DNA from: G020354785 sp964580815
GTDB taxonomy: Bacteria > Bacteroidota > Bacteroidia > Bacteroidales > UBA10428
DNA length: 8,782 nt
Direction: 5' to 3'
Assembly: GCA_964580815.1 (NCBI GenBank)
Contig: CAZOLY010000141.1
Span: 1-8,782, forward strand
In this document: positions 1-5,821 of the stretch, piece by piece
Layout of the letters: each line of letters opens with the position of its first letter
Numbering within the stretch: position 1 is the stretch's first letter
Notes under the pieces: model-generated
Told to the model about the DNA's origin: nothing
The model's database searches: none
The model's input: the letters and a program-made list of their open reading frames with translations, nothing else
Position numbers and translations under genes: made by a program

Positions 1-812
1 AAGAAGATGCAGTGATTAGCGATGAACTGAATCATGCCAGCATAATTGATGGTATCAGACTCTGTAAGGCACAGCGGTTCCGCTATAAAAATAATGATAT
101 GACCGATCTGGAAGAAAAGCTGAGGGAAGCAGCAAATACCCGTTTCAAATTAATTGCCACGGACGGTGTTTTTTCCATGGACGGTTATATAGCGAATCTA
201 AAGGGAATATGTGATTTAGCTGAAAAATATGATGCGCTCATAATGGTTGACGACTCACATGCTGTCGGATTTATGGGGAAAAACGGGCGAGGGATGCATG
301 AATATAACGATGTTATCGGAAGGGTTGATATTATTACAGGGACTTTAGGGAAAGCACTGGGTGGTGCCAGTGGTGGTTACACAAGTGGCCGGAAAGAGAT
401 AGTGGATATATTAAGACAGCGGTCCCGTCCCTACCTGTTTTCCAATACTGTTGCACCAAGCATTGTTAAAGCTTCCATTAAGGTTATTGAACTGTTAAGT
501 GAATCGGATAATTTAAGGGTAAAACTGCATAAAAATACGAGCTTCTTTCGGGAAGAGATGTCAAAACTAGGCTTTAATATTTTACCGGGAATCCACCCCA
601 TAGTGCCGGTAATGCTTGGGGACGCAAAGCTTGCCCAAAAAATGGCAGCAAGGCTGCTTGAGAAAGGGGTATATGTTGTAGGCTTTTTTTATCCCGTAGT
701 TCCAAAGGGGAAGGCGCGGATACGTACGCAGATATCAGCAGCACATTCCAGGGAAGATCTGGAATTTGCAATAAAAATGTTTGCTGAAGTTAAAGAGGAG
801 CTTGGTATTTAG
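1..812 (+). CDS. kbl: Glycine C-acetyltransferase (2-amino-3-ketobutyrate CoA ligase), 5' end missing
   Basis: A PLP enzyme of the alpha-oxoamine synthase family that cleaves 2-amino-3-oxobutyrate with CoA to glycine and acetyl-CoA, the second step of threonine breakdown after threonine dehydrogenase; cytosolic. The frame is open from the left edge (codons start at base 3, reading EDAVISDELNHASIIDG), so the GTG at 12 is an internal Val codon, not a start. About 269 residues are visible. From memory of E. coli Kbl (398 residues) the match is close throughout, so roughly the first 125-130 residues lie outside. Visible landmarks are the PLP-contacting VDDSHAVG, the Schiff-base lysine in GTLGKALGGASGG, and the C-terminal FFYPVVPKGKARIRTQ block. 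Base composition (about 45% G+C in a counted stretch) is higher than in the genes right of 2583. It ends 10 bases from a convergent gene, with no obvious terminator between them. The assignment is firm; the partner tdh gene, if present, would be upstream of the window. Confidence 0.96.
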   Translation, partial: EDAVISDELNHASIIDGIRLCKAQRFRYKNNDMTDLEEKLREAANTRFKLIATDGVFSMDGYIANLKGICDLAEKYDALIMVDDSHAVGFMGKNGRGMHEYNDVIGRVDIITGTLGKALGGASGGYTSGRKEIVDILRQRSRPYLFSNTVAPSIVKASIKVIELLSESDNLRVKLHKNTSFFREEMSKLGFNILPGIHPIVPVMLGDAKLAQKMAARLLEKGVYVVGFFYPVVPKGKARIRTQISAAHSREDLEFAIKMFAEVKEELGI

Positions 813-822
813 AGGGGCAGCG

Positions 823-2427
823 TCAATTATTCCTGTCACAAAGAACATAAAGCAACTCTATGCCATCACCTGAATTCAGATTCCTGCTATACTTTTTCTC
901 AAGGGGATTGTTCCAGTGTTCAAGTACTCCGAGACTTTCTGTAATTGCAGTCCCGTCACGTTCAGGATCATATACTGTTCCGGATGGGGAATTACCTGCC
1001 AGTGCTGCTTCCCTTAAATACATATCGCAATATTCCAAATCGGGGGCATCGGGCCATTCATTCAGGATAAAATCCATACAGACAGCATCAATAGAAACCA
1101 TGTCCTGGGATACAAAGATACTTGACGGCCAATTATTATGAAATGGTTCCATTTGCCATTTGAATGAAGGTACATTATCAACAAACTTGTTGGAGTATAT
1201 GCCATCGACCAGGAATAACAAAGTCTTTTCACCTAAATCTTTGTGCCCCATAAAATCAACAAAAGTCATATAGCGCGGACTTCCATCGCGATTTTGATCA
1301 AAGTTATTATGTGCATTTTTCCTCCAGTCTGCATAAATACTGGTCACCCCGTAATAATTCTTCGCGCATAATGTAACTCCTTGTCCGACATGCCCCTTTA
1401 AAACTGCCATATTAATCAGATAATCAGCCTCCACGGCACAAGTGGCTAATCCGCGGGCCAGGCTCCCATTATCGGCAGAATAAGGTATAGCATCAGGAAT
1501 ATAACCTGATTTAATACGGCCATTGCCACCTGAGTTATCAACAAATGCAACGTGCGGATAAATTGTATGGCATTTTTCATAAATATTATCAGTGATGAAT
1601 CTGCTGGCATCGAAGACAGTTATTTTATCTTCCGGAACACCGGCATCGTTTACCAGGCTTTTCAGCATGGATAATACCAATTGAGGCGTTGAGTTAATCT
1701 CATTTGTGCTCTCCTGACTGTACGTATTATTCTGGTTAATTTTAATAGCAATCCTTTCATCTTTTTGATATCCGGCTTCCAGGCCACGCTTCGTTTTATT
1801 AAAATACATAAACAGGGATTGCCAGGCCTCTCCGGAGTTATTATTTCCTGTAAGCAACAATAATGACTCTTTGAGGAGGATATCTGTTTCTTCCTGGTTT
1901 GTATATTTATCTTCCCACCAGAATCCTGTTTTCCCATCCCAGGTTGCGATTTTGGGATTATGGGCCCACGCAACCCGTCCGGGATGAATACCCCGGGCTA
2001 TTCCAATTGGCTTATTTGTTTCGTACCATACCTTAACATTTGCTTTTAGAAATAATGAATTAGAAGTAAGGACTATAACTGCAGATGCAATTCCAATTAG
2101 AATAAAAGCTGTAAAAGCAAGATACCGGGCATTTATAAATTTCTGCCTGGCTTTTTTAAAAGCAAACCATGAGGCGGTAACCGATAACAGCCATACGAAA
2201 AAGCTTGACATTATCGGCATGGCCACTTGCATACAGGGATACGTAGCACGGCTGGGCTTCGGTATGACACGGATTATGAACCAGATAGTTGAGAGAACCG
2301 AAACAAATAAAAATATTAGTTTGGCCGGCACCCTTAATCTGTTTAAAAAGAAACAGGTATTTTTAATCCATTTCGGAAGCCTTTGAAAACGTTTATCGCT
2401 TATTATATTCCTGCAGGTTGTTTTCAT
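823..2427 (-). CDS. Membrane-anchored DUF362 domain protein
   Basis: 534 residues from the preferred ATG at 2427. An in-frame ATG at 2478 would add 17 residues (beginning MDEIFYK) from very AT-rich DNA; I prefer 2427 because the charged N-terminus MKTTCRNIISDKR then precedes the first membrane helix directly, but neither start has a ribosome site. Three hydrophobic segments are visible at about 35-53, 70-90 and 102-121, followed by a large soluble part. The DUF362 signature begins at about 225 (ERIAIKINQN), continues through VNDAGVPEDKITVFDAS, and includes the diagnostic LKGHVGQGVTLCAKNYYGV (343-361) and SIDAVCMDFI (445-454). Some DUF362 proteins sit beside ferredoxin domains; none is seen here, and no CxxC cluster is present. 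Biochemical function is unknown. The C-terminal part ending near LGVLEHWNN looks complete. It is transcribed toward kbl and divergently from the Fpg-like gene. G+C is high (about half in one counted line), as in kbl. Confidence 0.88.
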   Translation of the reverse strand: MKTTCRNIISDKRFQRLPKWIKNTCFFLNRLRVPAKLIFLFVSVLSTIWFIIRVIPKPSRATYPCMQVAMPIMSSFFVWLLSVTASWFAFKKARQKFINARYLAFTAFILIGIASAVIVLTSNSLFLKANVKVWYETNKPIGIARGIHPGRVAWAHNPKIATWDGKTGFWWEDKYTNQEETDILLKESLLLLTGNNNSGEAWQSLFMYFNKTKRGLEAGYQKDERIAIKINQNNTYSQESTNEINSTPQLVLSMLKSLVNDAGVPEDKITVFDASRFITDNIYEKCHTIYPHVAFVDNSGGNGRIKSGYIPDAIPYSADNGSLARGLATCAVEADYLINMAVLKGHVGQGVTLCAKNYYGVTSIYADWRKNAHNNFDQNRDGSPRYMTFVDFMGHKDLGEKTLLFLVDGIYSNKFVDNVPSFKWQMEPFHNNWPSSIFVSQDMVSIDAVCMDFILNEWPDAPDLEYCDMYLREAALAGNSPSGTVYDPERDGTAITESLGVLEHWNNPLEKKYSRNLNSGDGIELLYVLCDRNN

Positions 2428-2499
2428 ATATATATAATTTACTTTAAATATAATAATTTTATAAAATATTTCATCCACTATTTTTTAATATAAATCTTA

Positions 2500-2521
2500 C
2501 CTTCCCCAAATAAAGGGAGGG
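2500..2521. repeat. Short GC-rich hairpin in the divergent spacer
   Basis: CCTTCCC (2500-2506) can pair with GGGAGGG (2515-2521) with one G-U pair and an 8-base loop, inside an otherwise AT-rich spacer between the divergent DUF362 and Fpg-like genes. No T-run follows on either strand, so it does not look like a terminator. It could be part of a control region, or chance. It also lies where base composition changes. Confidence 0.3.
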
Positions 2522-2582
2522 GTCAAGACAAGAGCTATTATATGCTATAATTAGATATTGAGAGTTAAAAATTAATACAATT

Positions 2583-3407
2583 ATGTTAGAAATTCCCGAA
2601 TCAAAAACAATTAGTATTCAAGCAGGCAATACTCTGATAAATAAAAAGATAGTCGAAGTTTATACTGCTACAAGTCAGCATAAATTTGCCTTTTATTGCG
2701 GTGACCCCACAGAATACGTAAAGCTTTTAACAGGAAGGCAAATTAAATCAACAAAAGGACATGGAATGTTTGTTGATATTTATTGTGATGAGGATATATG
2801 TATAACAATTGGAGACGGTACCAATATGAGATATTATCTATCTTCTGAACAACATCCGGAAAAACACCAGTTGTTAGTTGTATTTGATGATGGTAGTTTT
2901 GTGGCATGCACAGTTGCAATGTATGGCGGAATATGGGTACATAGAGGAATATTCGATAATCCATATTATCAAGGTAGTCTAAAAAGTATTTCTCCTCTGG
3001 ATGACACTTTCGATGAATTATATTTTGATAACATTTTTAAAAATACCACAAAAGATATTTCCCTAAAGGCTTTGCTTGCGACTGAACAACGTATTCCAGG
3101 ACTTGGCAATGGAGTTTTACAAGATATTTTATTTAATGCATGTATTCATCCAAAACGAAAAAAATCTACCATTACTGATTTCCAAAAAGCTGAACTATTT
3201 CATAGTCTGAAAGTTACTTTAAATAAAATGACTAATATGGGAGGACGGGATACTGAAAAAGATTTATTTGGATATATTGGTGGATACAAAACAATACTCT
3301 CAAAAAACACATTAAAAAACCCTTGCCCTAATTGTGGTAATGCGATTGTTAAAGAGACGTATCTCGGAGGTGCTGTATATTTTTGCCCTAATTGTCAGAC
3401 ACTTTAA
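2583..3407 (+). CDS. Fpg/Nei-family DNA glycosylase-like protein, divergent active site
   Basis: 274 residues, the usual length of MutM/Fpg and Nei base-excision repair enzymes, with the full architecture. The N-terminus MLEIPESKTI aligns with the Fpg start MPELPEVETI. The helix-two-turn-helix is at 170-190 (RIPGLGNGVLQDILFNACIHP, with the invariant Asn at 176). A four-cysteine zinc finger closes the protein (C248, C251, C268, C271; CPNC...CPNCQ). Glu3 and Glu6 are kept, but three residues important in classical Fpg are not: the catalytic Pro2 is Leu, the beta-hairpin Lys of RRGKY is Met (GHGMF, 59-63), and the zinc-finger Arg of GR.TFYC is Gly (LGGAVYFC). From memory, similar sequences without Pro2 occur in other Bacteroidota and Firmicutes, so this is probably a real subfamily and not a decayed copy. 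Its chemistry is unclear: a lesion-specific glycosylase with a different nucleophile, or a DNA-binding protein. It stands alone, divergent from the DUF362 gene, in AT-rich DNA. Confidence 0.85.
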   Translation: MLEIPESKTISIQAGNTLINKKIVEVYTATSQHKFAFYCGDPTEYVKLLTGRQIKSTKGHGMFVDIYCDEDICITIGDGTNMRYYLSSEQHPEKHQLLVVFDDGSFVACTVAMYGGIWVHRGIFDNPYYQGSLKSISPLDDTFDELYFDNIFKNTTKDISLKALLATEQRIPGLGNGVLQDILFNACIHPKRKKSTITDFQKAELFHSLKVTLNKMTNMGGRDTEKDLFGYIGGYKTILSKNTLKNPCPNCGNAIVKETYLGGAVYFCPNCQTL

Positions 3408-3530
3408 GTAATAACGCCCCCTGACACGCGTGGATACGAATGTAGCCCGCACTCCCCAACTTTTCATATTGCAGGACCTTTGTACGCAAGCCATTATTCT
3501 AAGCGTAATCCGATAAATTATGATTACATT
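3408..3530. other. GC-richer spacer with imperfect inverted arms
   Basis: The spacer right after the Fpg-like stop contains a GC-rich block at 3415-3470 (with CGCCCCCTGACACGCG) that stands out against genes near 30% G+C. Part of it (from 3437 back to ACGCGTGGATACG) resembles the reverse complement of 3483-3518 (ACGCTTAGAATAATGG when read on the minus strand), giving a weak, bulged inverted repeat. No ORF, RNA gene or terminator is visible. It may be a scar of the insertion that brought in one of the flanking genes; compare the stronger palindrome at 4387-4530. Confidence 0.35.
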
Positions 3531-3563
3531 GACAAATAAGTCGGGTAAATGTCGGGACAAATA
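3531..3563. promoter_or_regulatory. Tandem 11-bp GTCGGG repeats, candidate operator of the XRE gene
   Basis: GTCGGG occurs at 3540-3545 and 3551-3556, exactly 11 bases (one helical turn) apart. The second copy is part of the palindrome TGTC-GG-GACA (3550-3559). The pair is framed by a direct repeat of GACAAATA at 3531-3538 and 3556-3563. The cluster ends about 62 bases before the ATG of the XRE-family gene, where an autoregulatory site would be expected. That this protein binds here is inference; no clear TAnnTTTG element was found next to it. Confidence 0.45.
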
Positions 3564-3625
3564 CCAAAAAATTCGTGGAATGTTTTTAAGCTAATCTATA
3601 AAATTGTTCAAAAATTCAAAGAATT

Positions 3626-4384
3626 ATGAATCAACCGGAATTAGGGAAAAAAATAGCTGAATTAAGGAAAGCGAAAGGTTTAACTCAAGAGGAGCTTGTT
3701 GAAAAATGTAATTTAAATGTACGAACTTTGCAACGGATTGAATCAGGCGAAGTTACACCAAGGAGTTATACTATAAAAGTAATTTTTGCTGCATTAGATT
3801 ATAATTATAATAATTTGATTGAGAATAAACCAAGAGGATTCACTAATTCTGAATTTATTATCACAAAATGGCTCGAGCAATTTATTAGATATTTTTTTGA
3901 TTTATTTAACTTAAAAACAAACACTATGAAAAAAATTATAATATTAACCGCGATGTTAGCAGCTACTTTTTTGATATTATTTATTAAATGTTCAGAAAGT
4001 AAATCACAAAAAATAATAAATATTAATAAAGCTTTTAAAGAACAAAATAAATTAAGTATGAAGTGGTTTAATAATGGTCACGTTGATTCATTAGTATCTT
4101 TATATTCTAAAAAGGCATGTATATATCGGTATAATACACAACCTATTTGTGGCAGGGATAATATTGGCGAATTAATTCAAACTGTTATAAATCAGAATAG
4201 TTATAAGATAATTGATATGAGTACATTGTCATTGAAGGTTATCGATTCTATAGCAATTGAAAAGAGTATAGTAACTGTACGATATAATTGTGGAGAGATA
4301 ACAAGATCAGTTATGTTGCAAGAATGGCATCTCATTAATAGAAAATGGTTAATACAAAATGATATTTCAGTTTTAATAAAATAA
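3626..4384 (+). CDS. Membrane-anchored XRE-family regulator with C-terminal NTF2-like (DUF4440/SnoaL-type) domain
   Basis: 252 residues in three parts. Residues 6-60 are a cro/cI-type helix-turn-helix (LGKKIAELRKAKGLTQEELV, then RTLQRIESGEVTPRSYTIK). A linker follows (about 70-100, WLEQFIRYFFDLFNLKTNT), then one hydrophobic segment at about 103-120. The last part (about 128-252) has the layout of an NTF2-like fold of the DUF4440/SnoaL type: a starting helix, VDSLVSLYSKKACIY, a CGRDNIGELI helix, and a closing strand pair ending REWHLI-like (LQEWHLINRKWLIQND). Predicted topology: DNA-binding head in the cytoplasm, C-terminal domain outside the inner membrane. It could thus be a one-component sensor-regulator; ligand and targets are unknown. 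An in-frame ATG at 3926 (residue 101, MKKIIILT) could start a separate exported protein, but the reading frame is unbroken and XRE proteins with such a linker and membrane helices are common in Bacteroidota. G+C is very low. GTCGGG repeats upstream may be its operator. Confidence 0.75.
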   Translation: MNQPELGKKIAELRKAKGLTQEELVEKCNLNVRTLQRIESGEVTPRSYTIKVIFAALDYNYNNLIENKPRGFTNSEFIITKWLEQFIRYFFDLFNLKTNTMKKIIILTAMLAATFLILFIKCSESKSQKIININKAFKEQNKLSMKWFNNGHVDSLVSLYSKKACIYRYNTQPICGRDNIGELIQTVINQNSYKIIDMSTLSLKVIDSIAIEKSIVTVRYNCGEITRSVMLQEWHLINRKWLIQNDISVLIK

Positions 4385-4386
4385 TG

Positions 4387-4530
4387 GCCAGCATACAACA
4401 CCGCATAGGAACCATTGCCGTGGGCTAGCGGTTTGGCAGGTAAACAATTTTTCGTACTTTAGCGCACATGGACAATTTACGAAAAAACATATCGGCAACT
4501 GCATCTATGGCGGTACCGTTGGCGGTAATA
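4387..4530. repeat. Nested imperfect palindrome, attC-like or MITE-like
   Basis: The spacer starts two bases after the XRE stop and folds on itself. Outer arms are 4400-4420 (CCGCATAGG, then ATTGCCG) and 4493-4514 (CGGCAAC, then CTATGGCGGT); they pair through ACCGC/GCGGT, ATAG/CTAT and TTGCCG/CGGCAA, with a bulged base and an unpaired six-base block. Inside, TTTTTCGTA (4448-4456) and TACGAAAAA (4478-4486) form a perfect 9-bp pair around a 21-base loop. There is no ORF of note. Bulged paired arms resemble integron attC sites, but no GTTRRRY/RYYYAAC ends are seen, so an integron cassette is not shown. A mobile miniature element or REP-like repeat is equally possible. Confidence 0.6.
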
Positions 4531-4548
4531 CTTTAAATAAAAAATTCT

Positions 4549-5601
4549 ATGAAAAAAATCACCTTACCACTTATTTTGATTATTTTTTTAACTGTTTTGA
4601 TAATCTTTCTTGGCATGAAGGATAATAAAATTCAAGAAACAGTTATTCCAAATCCAAGAAATGGTATCGCAATTATTATAACCGGCGCTGCAGCACGAAT
4701 ACCTCAGGAAGCTGCATTGCTTGAAGAATTGGATAAAAGAGGTCTGCTAAAAAACCTGGTGTTTATTTCAGGAGTGAGCTCTGGTGCTCTTAACGCAGTT
4801 ATATTAAACGGTATTATAAGTGAGAAAATGACGTGGGATGACTATAAAAATATTCTTTACAACCTTAATACAAGTGATGTATTTGTACAAGAAGGGGAAA
4901 AAATTCCTGTAAATACTTTACCTGCCAGAGAACTTTATAAAAGGGTAGTTGAAGAGAAATTGGGATATTTCAGGATTGGTGATCTCCCGATTATTACAGA
5001 AATATCCTTCACTCATCCGGAAGATTTTTACTTGAAAAAAATCGTTTACAGGATGTGCAGCAGGAAGATTAATGAAGAAACCGATACAACATTAAGCTTG
5101 GTCGATATAATGATGGCTTCATCGGCTTTTCCTATTGTTTTTCCATCCGTTAGAATAAGAAATGTAAAAACTATTCCAGATGTCGAATATGTTGATGGGG
5201 GAGTTGGTGAAGACCATGTTCCATACCATGCCCTTCTTGAATTTGAAAGATTCAGGGGTACTGGCGTTGAAAAAGTCTATATTATAAGTAGAAAAAGCGA
5301 TAGTGTACCAGAAATCAGTGAAGAGTTGAAAGGATTTGGAATAAACGATAATGAATTATTTGATAATCTGGGTATTTCACTTGATGCTATACTCAAAAAA
5401 GGGATTATGAAAAGACTGGAGGCGTATGCTACTGAAGCGCCTGAACTGGTTCCCATTACTTATATCTGGATACCTGAATTTAAAGCTAATTTTCTATTAT
5501 TTAATTTCGATAACCTTAAGGAACAATATGACATTACATCTCAATGGGCAAAAACTCACGATCCAATACCCCTTGGTGATTATTTGATGAAGAAAAATTG
5601 A
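4549..5601 (+). CDS. Patatin-like phospholipase/esterase, N-terminally membrane-anchored
   Basis: 350 residues. A hydrophobic N-terminus (MKKITLPLILIIFLTVLIIF, 1-22) without a clear cleavage site or lipobox suggests an inner-membrane anchor with the enzyme on the outer face. The patatin core follows: the nucleophile elbow GVSSG (75-79, Ser77) and the catalytic aspartate of VDGG (Asp216), which make the Ser-Asp dyad of lipid acyl hydrolases. The oxyanion stretch is TGAAARIPQE (45-54), not the glycine-rich GGGxRG of most patatins, though Arg50 is kept. The block between (TLSLVDIMMASSAFPIVFPSV) is the usual ASSAxPxxFP helix. The substrate is probably a membrane lipid or lysolipid, which is inference. 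Start: the first ATG after the palindromic spacer, in AAAAAATTCTATG context. It stands alone in transcription, with long spacers on both sides. No outer-membrane barrel domain is fused. Confidence 0.87.
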   Translation: MKKITLPLILIIFLTVLIIFLGMKDNKIQETVIPNPRNGIAIIITGAAARIPQEAALLEELDKRGLLKNLVFISGVSSGALNAVILNGIISEKMTWDDYKNILYNLNTSDVFVQEGEKIPVNTLPARELYKRVVEEKLGYFRIGDLPIITEISFTHPEDFYLKKIVYRMCSRKINEETDTTLSLVDIMMASSAFPIVFPSVRIRNVKTIPDVEYVDGGVGEDHVPYHALLEFERFRGTGVEKVYIISRKSDSVPEISEELKGFGINDNELFDNLGISLDAILKKGIMKRLEAYATEAPELVPITYIWIPEFKANFLLFNFDNLKEQYDITSQWAKTHDPIPLGDYLMKKN

Positions 5602-5699
5602 TGTCTTTATAACCTTAAATTAGTGTAAAATAAATATATTTAAATGCAAATGAAATACTAATTAATCTAATATGACTGGCACAATATCTACAGAAAATA

Positions 5700-5771
5700 A
5701 GCCCGCAACCGGCAACAATTCATATGCAGAAGGTTAGCACGCATATAGGAAACGATAGTATAGAGACTAAC
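5700..5771. repeat. GC-richer spacer with fragments like the 4387-4530 palindrome
   Basis: In the 220-base spacer between the patatin and GH43 genes, CGGCAAC followed by CATATG (5710-5726) resembles the right arm of the palindrome at 4493-4509. CGCATATAGGAAAC (5740-5753) resembles its left arm (4402-4413, CGCATAGGAACC). The order is therefore right arm then left arm, the reverse of the copy at 4387. ATATGC/GCATAT (5722-5727/5741-5746) and GTTAG/CTAAC (5733-5737/5767-5771) can also pair. The rest of the spacer is AT-rich, with no ORF or terminator seen. Confidence 0.4.
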
Positions 5772-5821
5772 ACAAAAATTAAAATCCATAACTTTATGGC
5801 CTAAATTACATTAATTGAAAT

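Noticed and set aside
12..14. GTG as a start codon for the kbl reading frame
   Set aside because: The frame continues upstream to the window edge, and the residues before it (EDA) match the conserved interior of Kbl, so the gene is cut by the window.
860..1141. Plus-strand ORF of 93 codons inside the DUF362 gene
   Set aside because: It is antisense to a recognisable domain, has low-complexity composition and no family resemblance. The other overlapping ORFs in opposite frames were dismissed for the same reason.
2500..2521. Intrinsic terminator
   Set aside because: The stem is not followed by a T-run on either strand and lies upstream of both flanking genes.
3926..4384. Separate lipoprotein or exported protein starting at the internal ATG
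   Set aside because: There is no stop or frameshift between the two halves, and the residue before Cys (FIKC) does not fit a lipobox. A single fused product is the simpler reading, though internal initiation is not excluded.
4450..4465. Promoter with TACTTTAG as -7 element inside the palindrome loop
   Set aside because: It differs from TAnnTTTG by one base and has no TTTG at the right distance, which is too weak to list as a feature.
4387..4530. True integron attC site
   Set aside because: No GTTRRRY/RYYYAAC core ends and no integrase gene are in view; only the general bulged stem structure fits, so it is reported as a palindrome of unknown type.
5631..5642. Perfect 12-bp palindrome TAAATATATTTA
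   Set aside because: It consists only of A and T in an AT-rich spacer, so it is likely chance; it has no GC stem to act as a terminator.
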